Source: Harmothoe impar (Eukaryota > Annelida > Polychaeta > Phyllodocida > Polynoidae). Taken from it: a stretch of DNA of 64,000 nucleotides. Positions 1-13,345 of this stretch are shown here, piece after piece (the stretch's first letter is position 1; each line of letters begins with the position of its first letter). The position numbers were made by a program, and so were the translations under genes. The notes under the pieces are model-generated. The model was not told where the DNA came from and did no database searches. It worked only from the letters and a program-made list of their open reading frames with translations. The stretch spans positions 23,862,381-23,926,380 of the forward strand of contig OX381713.1 in the NCBI GenBank assembly GCA_947462335.1. The letters run 5' to 3'.

Positions 1-681
1 TAATTATATTCCCTAAATCCCCTTTTTTTAAATTCTAGATTCATTAAGATAATAATGTTAAATAAAGAGAGACTTGTTTCAGCTTTATTTTGCGAACCGG
101 ATCCTGCCAGTTTCAATGGATTAACCACCTTAATCATATATATTCCCTACTGGTATATAGTGAAAGGGGAGAGCAGCATGGGAGTGGGCCTAATGTTAAA
201 GTAAAGAGCAGGGTCAGCATGATATTATAAGCTGGATTGTAATGTGTTAAAGGCAGTCATTAAAATGCAAACTATACTACATGTAAAGGCACACCAGGAT
301 GGTAGATCTATGCAGCAGAACACAAGATAGAAATGGTAGTGTATGTCATAATTGATCAGGTTCTGGGGATGGCAGAAACTATAAGGCAGAAATCATGGAA
401 AGTTGTGTTATATAGAGAGACCCAGAGGAGAACTTGCAGTCTTGAAGGATATCTCCTGCATGAGGAGAATATACATGTGAGTGTGGGGGTGGAGACTTTT
501 TTGGGGCTGACATAAGAGGTATATTATGAACTTCTAGTCAGCAAGATGACAGGAAAACCACATGCAGCTTTGGGAGGAATGGAAAGGAAGAAGTCATAGT
601 AAAAGGAAAAGTGAAAAGGAGGAAGCCTAGAAGGGCGCAAAAGTGCACCAGTATGGGGACTCTATGTGGAGGTGTGTGTGT

Positions 682-698
682 GGGGGGGGGGGGGGGGG
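682..698. repeat. poly(G) homopolymer, 17 nt
   Basis: An uninterrupted run of 17 G follows a short GT-rich stretch. It is one of more than 20 G or C runs of about ten or more scattered through the window. Long poly(G) is prone to sequencing-length errors, so the exact length should not be trusted. Confidence 0.9.
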
Positions 699-3600
699 CT
701 TCTACCTCCAGGAGGCCATCATTAGTGTGCCTCTCAGCCACCATGCGCCGCCACTGGAGGAGGTAGTGCTGGTGGGGAGGGGGGCTCTCTCCCCCAGGAG
801 GGCCTCTACACCTCCTACTGCTGCCTCCTGCCTCCTTCTGCCGTGTAGGTGGCGCTACAGCCGTTCACTGCTCCTCCATTGTGGCCTCATTAGTCAGGAT
901 ACGGCCGGTGTAGAGTGAAGTATAGGAATCTGATGATTGAGTGTCCATGGGTGTCCATGGATAAATTTCACCTTTGTTTGTCAAGGTCTAAGGAAGATAA
1001 AGATCAAACATTGAAGGCTGGAAATTAACATTTTATTGTAATTTTCATTCATAAGAGTGGTTTCAAAAGACCTGTGGTCAGTTGCATAATTATCTGAAAA
1101 GATCTACTAAAGATAGAAGAAAAAGAGCCCCCCCCCCCTTTCCTACCAAGGCAATTAAGAAACAAAGAAGGATCAATTCACAACAGACACTTACAATACA
1201 TGGTAACCTGATGAGGTAAATAAGTATGCCAATATGTAAGCTGTGCACAGAGTAAATGATCATTGCTGATCAGTGAACCCTGTAAAGAATATATATATCA
1301 GGCATGTGCGTTTACACCAACAGTATTACTATTAATATGGGTAACTACGGTACATGTTCACTCATTATCTGCAGCCACCCTCTAACTTGTACCCATGTTG
1401 TTGTGTCTCCGCCTGTTCCCTGTGTACACTGCCCAGCTGTAATTGGGCTGCAGGAGTAGTCCAGCCCTGGACCTTCTCCACTAATAGGACAGGGTCCACA
1501 CACCACCAGCTCCATTTTGAATCTGGTATCGCTTAAACCTAGTTGCAATGAAACAGCTAGGATTGCTAAGCATTGGAATGTGATAGAGTCAATCCGCGCT
1601 ATGCCTAAGGACCATACTCTCTAATGTCGTCAATGCCTCTGATGTATTCCTTCCATTTCCATCAAGGAGTTGACAAGTACTTTTTTGCATTTCTGATGGT
1701 ATAAATATAGGGTAATTCTTCTCAAGATGGTGCTGGCATTCCTCTAATCCCTTACACTATCTAGGAGCATGTCCTATAGGCAGTTGAATAGACTTCTGCC
1801 CAAGCTATGCAGGGGCTGTCTTGTACCCCCTACCTCCCCTACAGTAGACTGGTGCTCCCCTCCAAGCCCCCCCCCCTTCAGCAGGCTGGTGCTTCCCTCC
1901 AAGCCCCCCTCCCCCACCCTCAGTAAACTGGAGCCCCTTGAGCATGCACACACTGGTGCCCTGACCAGGATCAGCACTAATTGGCCCTGCCTTCTACCAG
2001 GTCCGCGCTCCCCATCACCACTGTGCAGGAGAGGCAGGGACGACTAGAGGGTGCTGAGGCACTCTATGGGTAGTGTTTAATGACTTCACTCCAATGTGGA
2101 GATGTAGGCCCCAAGGTGGGTAGAAGGAAGGGCGGAATACAAGTAAGGACTGACTTTGGGGCTGGGGAAGCCTGTGAAATTCATTTTGTTATTTCTTATC
2201 TTTTGTTTTACACCCTCGAAATGGTATTGAATGGACACGTGGTGACAGTACGGGTCTGTCACTGGAGATTTTGCCTGATCCAACAAACCCTTTCATTTTA
2301 GAAAAGTTGGCATGCAACGACAAAAGAAGGACAAAGTATACTGCCAAACAGGCCCTCAATATTTGGCCTTTCAGATGGGAATATTTACCATATACCTTCA
2401 TATGATTGCCCATGTTTGTTTTTGCTTCTGGCCACCGGAAAAAATAATGTTAGTACCCATACAGAGTATTAGGTTTCACAGCTATTATTTTGTTTCCTGT
2501 GGCCACCCAAATGGCAGCTTTATGAATATTTAATCCTGAATATGGAAAAAGAACTCTCTGTACAGAGCCTGAAACCTGTGCCTCGCCAACATTTGATCAC
2601 TTTTTGACCATTTTCATATTTTATATGTTTATACATGTATAAAATACAGACCTGTAGGTGCCCTACAGACAACCCAACAGCAGGTCTACTACTAAACTGT
2701 CATGATAATATATATGGTCTTCTCTATAGAGAATGTTTTTTCTTTATAGAATGTGATGGTACAGGCTTGTACGACCTCTCTATGCACGATTCCTAGACCC
2801 CACCCTCCCATCCCCACACTCCTCCCAACCTGGGACCATGCTGTTAGTTTGCGAAAGGCACACTAGGGGGCAGTACCTGGCCTACAGTCAGCCTGTGGAC
2901 GTCTTGGGGAGATCCCCTGTACATCAGAGATGTAAGCTACAAGGGGTGGGAGAAAGGGGACTAACGAATGTAACAAGAAGGGGGTCGAAGGGTGAAGGCC
3001 AGCATGGGGAGGGGAAGGAAATCTGTAGGGAATGGAGGGAGGGAAAAGGCAAAGGTCGTATGGGAGGTTGCATATAATGGTTTCCTTGGGGTTGGGTACA
3101 GGGGTGGGTGTTTGGAGATGGAGTTGAGGGGTCAGGGTTGGGTGGAAACTACCCTGGACCCTTTATTATACAACATACTGAATGAGTGAATCATTATATA
3201 TCCTTTGTTGTCCACAGGTGTCTATAGTATTGCACTGAACAGGTGGAGAGTCGGAGTGAAGGGTATTTCTACAAGGGGAGGGAGAGAGGGAGGGAGATTG
3301 GGTGGACTTAGAATATGAACAGAGGAGTTAAAGCCATCGACGGGAAGGCTCGAATCAAGCTGGAACGGAGAAGGGGGCAGTGGCTCCTGAATTTTGAAAA
3401 GGGGCACGCTATTATTAATATATATTATTCTCTTGAGTCTCTTCTGGGCGAAATCTTACAATAAGACTTAGTAAATTTTCCACAAAAATATGCTCCCCTT
3501 CGTAAAATCCGCCACTGGGAAACACTGAAGCACAGACTTCTGACGGACTAAAGAAGTCCGTGACTTTCTGAGGCAATTACAGAGGTGACATATAGGGCCA

Positions 3601-4901
3601 GGGGGAGGACCCATTGCAGGATCGTAGTCTGAGTGATTGAATGGGGGAGGGGGGGGCTAAGACTACAACTCCCATGTCCATACACAGATCCCCCCCGCCT
3701 GAGGACCTGCCATGCATACCGTGTTGTTGGTGGCCGTTCCGCCTTTTACACCACGTCCCATGAATCAGACCCTTTCCGTTAGGTCTGCCATCGATCCATA
3801 TTTCAGGCAGCTGCACCCCTTGACAGGGGGGGGGGGGTATGGGATGAGCTCTTGGCACAGTAAGCCGAGCGTTATCATCGATATTCATTAATCAATTGTC
3901 ACTAGGCCTCCCACAGCCTGTGGCCTTCACCTCAGTGCTATGGGTATGGTGTGTGGTGAGATAGAAGGGGGGAGATGGCGTGGTGGGAAGGGGGTGGGGA
4001 ATTGGTGGTTGTTTGGGGAGGGGGCAGAACTTTAAGGACAGACAGAGAATTATAACCATTGTTCATTACGTATGAATTTCTCATGATATGATATACAATA
4101 GATGGAAGTATAAGGCTGAATAGATATGTGTAAGCCTTTAAACAGCATGATTTTCACCTATAATACATGCAATCAAAAAGCTGAAAATGTTGTTTTACGT
4201 CGAAATGACGTGTTTAACGTTATGCAACGTTGCCTATAATAAGCAGCCATAGAAAAACACACACACCCTCAGAGAAGTATAATAAAAGAAAATTATTACA
4301 CCATTATTTATGAATGAACATTGATATTATTACATGTATAACATGCTATCAAGGGGTATTTCTTAACCTATACAAAACAAAATCACACTCACTCAGCGAG
4401 TCAACCCCCCCTCCCCACCCCACCCACTACACACACACACATAAACCGTCCAACTTTCTACCGAACACACACAACCATGCAGATATTCAACAATACTATT
4501 TATGTTCAATTCCTTTGGTCCCTGTCTTAGCTCGAGTTGCCCATAGCGACAACATCACACAACAACGTCAAGTTCCCCTTGTTGGCTTCTAACAACGCCT
4601 TGAGGTCATGTGCCATTGTTTCCAACCAACCCTCCTCCATGGTCCATACACCTGACCCCCGGTGGAGGGGTTCTGGAGGAGGTGGTGGGTGGGTACCGTA
4701 GCTCTGTGCAGCTCTGTGGGAGAGCCTTTGTTTCCTGGCCTCCAGGGTGGTGGTCGCACTCTAGTGGACATCAAGTGGGGCTACAGGGGGTAGGGGCTGG
4801 TGGGATCAAGTATAGTGGAGGGGAAATACGGGGTGGTGGTTGGGGCAGGGGGGCACTATATTAAAGAGGAATCATAGGCTGAGGTGTTGTTGCTGCCATA
4901 C

Positions 4902-4928
4902 TATTATATTATTATTATTATTATTATA
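4902..4928. repeat. (ATT)n microsatellite
   Basis: A simple ATT trinucleotide run, slightly interrupted at its left end. No gene is associated with it. Confidence 0.85.
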
Positions 4929-6004
4929 TGCTGATATTGGGAGGAAACAATGACGCTTCTCAACATTGAAGAAATTGTGTTTATTTTAGAGTGGAACGAG
5001 GTTGGGAGGATGACAGGGATGAATGAGATAGATATGCAATGAGAAAGGGGGTAGCGGAATGGGATGGAAGAAACTTTACAAAGAAAGTTATAGAGAGAGG
5101 GCAATATAGAGCCCAGGGAGAAAGAGCGATGGAATAGGCTAGTGGCATGTAGTTTACAAAATGGGAGGACGCTGGGGGGGGGGGGGTTACAGGAAGGGAT
5201 ACAGCATTGCAGACGCGACAACACACGAGAATCTATATCACAGAATTGTGGAAGGGTCTCAGAACATACACCAAACGACAAGACAGGGGAACTGAGGAAG
5301 GTGCACGATAATATAAAACAGGGGGCTTTTATAGGTCTTTTGGAAGAATGAGGGATTTAGGCTTTTCTCTCTGTATAGACCTAATATTTTCCATATGAGC
5401 TATAGGGTCAAATCTACACAGAGCCCTAATAGTACACAGGCAAAAAGCCTCTTGACCTTCCCCCACAGAATGCCCACTTCCCTTTCCAAGTTTATTCCTA
5501 CTCCTTGAGTTCAAAGGAATGCTACAGTGTCGGGCTCAATGAAACACCCAATCAACACCCTTGTGTCTATTCACTGCGGGACTTCCAGGCCACACGGCGG
5601 CCATCTTGGATCTCGGCAGGGGACCAGTGTCCGCTTGTTGTTGGCGATCGCTGGTATTTGTTGTGGTGAAATCAGTCGTTATTAAACCAAATCTGTCACT
5701 AGTGGTCCTATTGGGACAGCGATTTGTAAGTGCATTGAATTTTTGCCCTTTTGGGAGGCCTCCCTTCGGTTATCCTTCGTTCTCTCGCTGGTTTCGCCTG
5801 AGGAAAGGGCGATACTATGACCTACATGACCTTATCAAGGTACTTGGGACGAGAACGTAAAAGAAGAGAACGTAAAAAAAAGCTATAAAGAAGTACTTTT
5901 TTTTAAAGGGGAAAAATACCCGAGTTCTTGTAATTGGTGTGGGAAAATGTGGTACAAATGTATAAACTTCTTGGAGGTCGAAAACACACACACACAATGT
6001 TTAA

Positions 6005-6195
6005 CCCTTTAGGGCCGCATAGTACATTATTGCATCATGCCGACACTATGGGGTTGATACTCTCCCGCAGGATCTGCATGATGCATTAATGCAGCCCTGC
6101 ATCATGAGTATAGACATCATGATGACATTACACAAGGGGTATATCGGTTTGATATATCATACTAAAATACAAAGCACTATGCGGCCCTTAGAGTG
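6005..6195. mobile_element. piggyBac-type MITE, copy A
   Basis: A 191-bp non-coding element. It is preceded by TTAA and followed by TTAT, and begins CCCTTTAGGGCCGCATAGT. Its right end is the inverse of this with a few changes (ACTATGCGGCCCTTAGAGTG). Inside is a palindromic core in which GCATCATGCCGAC is mirrored by a GATCTGCATGATGC-like arm around a GGTTGATACTCTCCC centre. A TTAA target and CCC-starting termini are the known hallmarks of piggyBac elements. No transposase is encoded, so it would have been mobilised in trans. Related copies lie near 14320, 20508, 25390, 37752, 53639 and 61872. Confidence 0.75.
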
Positions 6196-6754
6196 TTATG
6201 GTAGAATTAAAAGTTAATTGATGTGATATTACTTATACGATCTGTAATGACGGGAGCCTGAGTGACAGATGTAATTGGACAACATGTATTGTTTTGCGTC
6301 TGTTCTTTTTTTTCATCTCGTGCAGCTATTCGGAAAACATCTCGAATATGATATGTTTGTAATTATACACAAAATGTTCTCTACTTCTTTGATATAGTAT
6401 GCGACCAGCCATGGGATTTAATGAATTTAGTACGTTGTCATGGTTGTATACACATACATGCTACATTTGGATGTATATCTACATGAAGCACCGATATTTC
6501 AGATTTAATTTTTAGCAGCTGGAAAGTAAAGTAACTACACAGAGAGGGCTTAGATCTGGTACGTTCACAGAACTTCTAAAGCTGCATAGGACCCAAAGAG
6601 TAGAAGAAATGAGAACATCTATATGGGTGCAACGGTATGGGGGGATATACAAAATCACTTTTTCTTTCACAAAAAGTTAGAGTACCCCAAAACAAAGTCA
6701 GCATCCAAACCTACTCCCCATCCAGAAGGCATTGGCCTCCTCCCCACGCCTCAG

Positions 6755-6790
6755 CCAATCAGCGCGTAGCGTTCACTAGTGGGCGTGGCC
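6755..6790 (+). promoter_or_regulatory. CCAAT box and GC box, possible Lhx2/9 promoter
   Basis: CCAAT at 6755-6759 sits in the context GCCAATCAGCG, the usual NF-Y form. It is followed 21 bp later by GGGCGTGGCC (6781-6790), a KLF/Sp1-type GC box. The pair lies about 1.7 kb upstream of the first Lhx2/9 ATG and just before a GC-rich leader, so a TATA-less start site shortly downstream is plausible. No transcript evidence is available, and an untranslated first exon with an intron before 8470 cannot be excluded. Confidence 0.35.
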
Positions 6791-7589
6791 TGGCGCTGTC
6801 ACTCATCCAGGCCCTGGGAGGGCTGGGTGTCGGGGTAGGGCAGAACACGGCGGGACACGAAGCCGTACTGACGGAGTGTGTGCACCCGGAGCCGGGAAGA
6901 GGTGTGTCCGGATCTACGGTCTCTTAGATGTCAAAAAGAGGAGAATCTACAAGTGAATTTTATCTGGACACTTCTTGCAACCGTTCAGCCATTGCTTACA
7001 CCCCAGACGTTGTACCATCAGCAACAGGAGCAAACATTATCATATATACACCCTCCTCCAGGGCATACTAAAGTGCAGTATACAGGAGGGACATACATAC
7101 ACAGGAGTGGTAGGCATCAACAGGAGGACAGGGTGCTAAGGGGTGCTGACAGTGACACCACGCAGTGCAAACAGAATTAAGTCGCACTAATTTGCCATTT
7201 GGATTACCATTGCTGCATGCAGAGACTGTGGCGGCTTAATACATTGTCGCAGTGTGACTAGGATGGAAACAGTGTCCGACGGCAGGAGGAGCGACTAGTG
7301 CATGGGTTTGGTATCATTACATGCTGTAATAATCAAAGTCTGTATCCGACCCCTCATCACGTCATTAATATAGTAGCGATACAGGGACGTACACCAGTAG
7401 TTATCAGCCACCACAGATACCCCCAAAGGACTTACAGTTATATTATCAAGGGGTCGATGAGTGACCGGAGGAAATCTCCTGGATGCACTGATCTGTACTG
7501 GAGTAGTTAATACGGAGGTGACAGGAGGGGAGTAGATATCGGAGTATTATAGGACAGTACAGTGCAGTACAGGGTGGTCTCCGCCCAGG

Positions 7590-8469
7590 CTCCTGGAGGC
7601 TAAGCTCCCTCCCTAGGGGGCAGCATAGAGACCTGAGACCCGCGCCTGCCGCGACACCCCGGGAGAGGACCCCTCCCGGCGCGCCTCCCACCCCCCGACG
7701 ACGGACAGGACGGACGCCGCCCGCGCCCGACCACGCGGCATCGGGGGAGGCGACGACACGCGGCAGCTGCGGCCGTGACGGAGGCAGGAGGCAGGTGAAA
7801 AGGCTGTCAACCCCCTACACGGCCGTCTCTTCTTGCACCCCTGACATCTTATACACCAGCGACTGCAGCAACAACCCTTCTCCAGGGTGCTATACTGATG
7901 ACCGTCGGGGATTGCCATCAGATCGTCGCGGAAACCGGAACTGGAAACGTCGATATGAGTACATATGCTGGCAGCTGGTAGCGGAGGGGGCAGTTGATGT
8001 CCTGTTGATGACCAGTGAGTAGTCACTGATAACTATGGGAGTACTGTCTGTCATGAGTTGAGCCATTCTCACATGACATTAGCCGACATAACTTAAATCG
8101 CTGCCCATTCTGGATTATTGAATTATTAATTTCCTAGACGCCATTACTGACTGGAGGAAACCTGGAACTCTAGGACTCACATCTACCTGATCCGCTATTC
8201 TCACCTGTATAGGACAAACCAGCTTAATAATAACTCCAGGGCAGATCACCAGGGAGACAAGGGGTAGTAGGATTACCTCTCCACATACACTTTGCCGGGA
8301 CGTGCTTACAGTACCGCAGACGCTGAGGACGGGATTCACCTTGACATTTGGACGCGGTTATACTCTCCAGGGACTTAAGTCGTCACCCTCCAGTTTGTCA
8401 GCGCCCAGGAGGAGGGAGCATTGCCAGGAGGAGGGAGGATACTTGTGAGGGGCTAGTTGAGGGGGTTGG
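7590..8469 (+). other. CpG-rich 5' leader of Lhx2/9
   Basis: The stretch becomes strongly CpG-rich around 7620-7790 and again from about 8500. It leads directly into the putative start codon at 8470, so it is likely promoter-proximal or 5' untranslated sequence. An in-frame TGA at 8458-8460, 12 bases before the ATG, rules out extending the protein upstream within this exon. Several short upstream ATG frames are present and could act as uORFs, but I see no protein signature in them. Confidence 0.5.
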
Positions 8470-8799
8470 ATGGTTCACTGCATGCTCGGGGCCTCTACAC
8501 CGATGGTGGTAGGCAGCGAGTGGAGGATGGTTGAGAACCACACCATGGGGGTCGGCATGACGGACGGCGGCGCGCCCGGCGGTGGAGGAGGCCGCCTGGA
8601 CGGCAGCGGCGGCGGCGGGGTGTCCGGGGGGAACAACGGGACAGGTGGCGGAGGAGGGGTCGGCGCTGGAGGAGCGCCCCCGATCGGACTGCATTCCCAT
8701 TCAGGGCCGCCGCATTCTGTACACGACGATCCACACCACCCGCGTCCACACGAGATCCACCCCCTGGATGTGTACCCGCCGCCGCTAGCAGGAGACAGG
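8470..8799 (+). CDS. Lhx2/9: Lhx2/9 LIM-homeobox protein, coding exon 1 (N-terminal)
   Basis: This is the likely first coding exon, 110 codons. It ends at AGG just before a good donor (GTGAGT, 8800-8805) in phase 0, which matches the phase-0 acceptor of the LIM1 exon. The predicted segment begins MVHCMLGAS, has a glycine-rich tract at about residues 34-76, then a His/Pro-rich tract (about 78-105), and ends PPPLAGDR. Vertebrate Lhx2 and Lhx9 also have a short, poorly conserved N-terminus encoded before the LIM1 exon, so position and phase support the call more than sequence does. An in-frame stop lies 12 bases upstream. The ATG at 8470 has a weak Kozak context; Met20, preceded by A at -3 and followed by G, is an alternative start. 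The Gly tract is unlike vertebrate orthologues. Confidence 0.6.
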
Positions 8800-10469
8800 G
8801 TGAGTACTTGAAAGGGGGAGGCACAGGAGGAATTAAGGAGAAGGGCCCGGGGAGGAGGGGAGAGACTCAGGGGTGTGCATTGGGTTGTAGACGTCCTTGG
8901 GGAATGATGAGATGGGCGAGGAGGAGGGAGGGGGTATTGACCAGTGACTGACCGTGCGATTACAATCCCCAAAGTCCGCTGTCGCAAAGCATTAACATTT
9001 GGACCCGATTTCAATAACAACTCCATACGTTGGACGCGACCAGAGCAAATTCCGAATTTCCAATTTTAGAAGCATAAGCCAAAATTCTGATTATCAAATA
9101 CTATGATGGAATTATGTTATTATCATCCCTAAAATCATTGAATACATCTTGTCTCCTCTGGTAACAGGGTAAGAGGTAAATGCACACTGGGCCTCCATTG
9201 TGATTCTGGGCGCGAATGCTGATGCCAAATTCGCGCAAATTCGACGCGGACGCGGAACCTGGACACTCCCAAATCTAGAATTTTCCACCTCTAAATACAC
9301 CCTCGAATTCAAGCAGTTCATAATAAATTCTATCCAATGTCAAAAGTTCCAAAATGAGCCCCCCCCCCCCCTCAATATGATAGTAACATGTGCGGCAAAG
9401 TTGCAGCAATCTCTGCATGTGACTCGTAAATCCAGTTGAACAGCGGTCCACCCTGTTGACTGTTGACTAAATTGATTAAATCATGCCCACAACAAACCCT
9501 GGCAGGTTCCTGGGACGGCATCCATTAATTCTTAATTTCCCCTCAAATTTTCTAACCACCACTTGCCCTCTTCTTGGCCAAGGATAATTCAATTTTGTAT
9601 TTAATGTAATTACATCATAATCATTACTGCTGCCCTGATGGTGTTAAGTACCCCCACCTCCCCACCATTTCCCCACCTATTGTCCCAGTCCTGTCCCCAT
9701 CCCAATATCATTCCCATCCTCAATGCTTACACAATGTACTTAAGTACATAGCACAGACAATGCACTTGTAAACATGAATACACGAAATACACATACTGGA
9801 CCTTCTGGGCAATTTTGGAAAGTAGATTTGTCAGAAAGAGGAGGGTTGGGGAGAGACAGCAGACGTACAGGGATCAGCAGAGACAGAGACATCTTTAAAA
9901 TGAGGGAGTTTCTTTCTGACCATTGAACTATACGCCGGGGCTATTACGGTATACTCCGGGCTCCTGCCTACTTTTTACACATTAATTCCGGCCCATCGCA
10001 CCTTGTCAAATATACCTTGACCACCCCATATTTATCCCGTCAGCCATAAATACATCACCCGTGTCTGTACACATACATATTATACAAGCGCGATATTTTC
10101 CAAATCGATAGTTATATACAATCATGCATACAATGGCAGTTATGAAAAGAAGACTCATATACTATAGTATACCATCTTCGTATCAAAATTACAAACACTC
10201 CACTGCACTTATAGTCAAACCTCCCTTGACCACCCCACGTTATACGCATGTCCGTGTGCATTACATGCACGTGTCTGTTGCTGATTTACACGTATATTTA
10301 CACGTACTTACATGTGCTTTACACGTGTTTTCTAGGGCTACCCCCGGAGTGTGTCCCCTGTGTACGGTCAGCTCGGCAGCGCCCCCTGTCCACAGTTCAA
10401 CAACAACAATAACAATATGTGTGCAGACACCAAGGTGAGCAGAATTTTCATTTTAAATAATAATATTAC

Positions 10470-10587
10470 TAAATATCAATATCATAATATAATTAAATAT
10501 CAATATCATAATATTATAATATCAATATTATGATATTGTTAAATATCAATATTATAATATTATTAAATATCAATATTATAATATTAT
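10470..10587. repeat. AT-rich tandem repeat (AAATATCAATAT unit)
   Basis: About 118 bp made almost wholly of A and T, with the word AAATATCAATAT(C/T)ATAATAT repeated four to five times in degenerate form. The sequence is largely self-complementary, so it could extrude as a cruciform. There is no coding content. Confidence 0.85.
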
Positions 10588-12419
10588 CTTAAAAGCAGTG
10601 ACCACCCCATCTGCTCACATCCTAATGTTTAGCTTAATTGGTCATTATTGACTGCCCATTTCTAAAGTTCATCAGCTGTATATAGCTGCTAAGCAGGTGC
10701 CTTGTCAGTCCACAGTGGTATAATAATAACACTGGGTGAACCACACCCTCTAATTAAACAGGGGCAGGACTCATTAGGATGTCAATATAGCATTGTGCCA
10801 ACGTATCATTAATTGCACAGTGACCAGTTGACTCTGATATTAGGAAGTGACAGATATAGGGTTAATGCATGAAACTGCCATTTCAGTCGGATATCCTTTT
10901 CCCTCTGAAAATGTGAGATTGTTCAGCACTGCACTGTGAGCCGATAGCCTCATGATGATGGCATAACTGTATTGCCTATACATTGGGAACTCTTTGAGCT
11001 GTATAGAATTAATACACATGTATTTGAAATGCAAAGTGTAAAGGCATAGAGTATTTATAAAGTGAGCAGAACTATAGAGTCTTAAAGAAAGTAGCTGCTT
11101 TGGTCTTTAGGTTGTTGTTTGCTCCTGTTTGTCCATGTGTTACCTGGTGCCGTGCACCGTTAAGGTAATAGTGCACGCTCCTGCATGGTGGGAGCACGCT
11201 CCTACATGTATTAGTGTATGTATATGGGTGGCGTGGGGAGGGGTGGGATATATGGTTCCGTGACCTTGGCCCTTATTGTGGAAGGTGTCGGACATGATAT
11301 CTCATGTCATGCACGTAGTCATAACACATTCAGCTTGACATGCACCCCATGCACCCCTAAAGCAACTAACATATGTCCGAGGATATATCGTTTTCAATTC
11401 GGGATAAATAATGAATTTTAAAAGAGTGCCAACATACTACACTGCAGTCACACATGTATAATTATAGTTTATCTAACTTGGGAGGGAACATATGATATCC
11501 CTTGCTGAGGGGAGGACGGAATAGAAGCCCATTTAACCAAGCACCCCCACAAAATGGCAATACATGTACTTGTGATGCACGTCTCTTTATTGCTTTAGTA
11601 AAAGCTGGAATGATTCTTTTTGTATAGAACAAGGTGCAGCTTTATTCAGAGTTAATAAGTGAACTGCCTGCCCAGCCCCAGCACGATCACATATTATCAT
11701 TATCATTTCTATGAAAAGGTAATCTTCTCCTAGATCACAGCACGGAACATTTTCTATTAGAACAATTTATATTTCTCTATTGTTTTATGTCCTACCGTTT
11801 TTGTATACAACTTCACACCGGGGACTTCAGAGCATGCAGAGACATCTCTATTGGAATCATGTCTCTATATATCCCAATTGTTTTAGGTCCTTTTTGTGCA
11901 ACAATATATATAAAAAGAACCAAACATCTACCCATGCATTCCCTGTCCACCCCTACTTCACACGCCGAGCAGCCTTTGAGTACCGCACGCCCCTTCCCAG
12001 CGCTCCTCCAGGGGGGGGGACTCCAGGCACGCCCTGGGGATAGAGTACCCCCCCCCCCCCCCCCGCAGCATTCCACACCAGTGCACTTGAGTAGAGAGGG
12101 TGGTGGTACCGATACTGATTCCTATTTTATGGGATAGGGATAGGCGGGATGGGACGATGATTTAGTACAGGAGTGAGGGAGGTGGAGAAGGCAGGGAGTA
12201 AAGAATGGAGCAGTGGACATATGTAAGTAGTACATGGAAATGGCGCGATGAACAGTGCATGTTCGAGGGATTCTGCACGTCTAGTTTAATAGACAAGGGA
12301 GCTATCATGAAACCCCAGTTGCTCCAAAGTTAAGCGTGTCGACAGGATGGAAACATGAATATTGTGACCAAATATAAAAATAAGCGCTCAGAACCAACCC
12401 ACTGCCTCCAAACTCTGCG

Positions 12420-13345
12420 GAGTCCTCCGCGCCGCGTCCCGCGTCCAACGCGCCTCTACTACGCGTCTCCATCTCTTGACGCGGCACCCGCGACTCCCCC
12501 TCCCCCCTCATTCCCTTCCTCACTAATTAATGACCAGTCCCCTCTTCCTGTCTCCCCCCCCCCCCCACACACACACAGTAAACACACCCTGTAATCACCC
12601 CATGTGCTGATACCCTTATACACATAGATATGAGCACCTATACCAACCACCAGCGGCGTCGGCGGGGTATCGGTGTCGTCGATGACAGAGGCGGTCGGCG
12701 CGGCCCGACACCCGATCCCGCCGCGCGCCGTCCAGGCCTGGATGCGGCAGGGTGGTGGATGCTGGACGCGTCGTTTGGTGGCGATCACAGGCAGTGAATG
12801 GTCTGACCCACCTGCTGCTGTATGCAGCTCCTGCCTCTTCCCCAAGCTCACCCTCTTATACCCTCCCTTTTCACGCAGAACTTCCCATTGTTCATTAATA
12901 AAGTGTACTACACATTCATCCCTAATCCATCATCTCGCAATCATTCTAAACGCTGTCATCAACTGCGTTCACCGATGACACAGAAGATACAATAATCAGG
13001 GATGTATTTACCGCTCTTTTTTATTCTACCGCCAACTTCTTGCTCTTCCCGTGGTTCATTCTTCCACCCTCTCTCCCCTATAAGCAACCCTCCCTTGTGT
13101 TAAGCATAGATACACCTTCCCTTTATCTTCATCCCTCTATAAGCAGACTACCCTCGTCTGGCCTCTTTTCTCCCGTATACTCCCCAGCGCCCCCCCCCCC
13201 CCGCTTGCTCCCCGCGCCGTTTGCCGCGCGTCACGACGCCGCGTGTTGCACGCGTCGATGGACGCGGCAATTTTCGGGTCGCGGCCGGAAATTACCGACG
13301 ATCCCGACAAAGCGTCCCCCGGGTCTCCACAAGAACCGGAAGTGG
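12420..13345. other. intronic CpG-rich islets with ETS-type site
   Basis: Three short CpG-dense patches (12420-12500, 12650-12790, 13190-13345) stand out from CpG-poor intronic DNA. The last ends with ACCGGAAGTGGCC, a GABP/ETS-type word that recurs in the islet at 16430-16630. They are candidate intronic regulatory elements or degenerate repeats. I see no exon in them. Confidence 0.4.

Larger units (their letters stand above)
1..6004. other. upstream non-coding DNA, no gene seen
   Basis: No open reading frame in this stretch looks like a protein; those present are short and follow purine-rich, pyrimidine-rich or G-run low-complexity sequence. It contains G/C homopolymers (for example 682-698, around 3650, 3825 and 5175), an ATT-type microsatellite near 4902-4928 and AC-rich tracts near 4260 and 5985. 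A CpG-richer patch at 5575-5790 carries a GGCCATCTTGG (YY1-type) word and could be a distal promoter or enhancer, but nothing in it proves that. I see no RNA gene. Confidence 0.6.

Noticed and set aside
8475..9026. 183-codon - strand frame opposite exon 1
   Set aside because: It is the Pro-rich mirror of the Gly codons of exon 1, a composition shadow.
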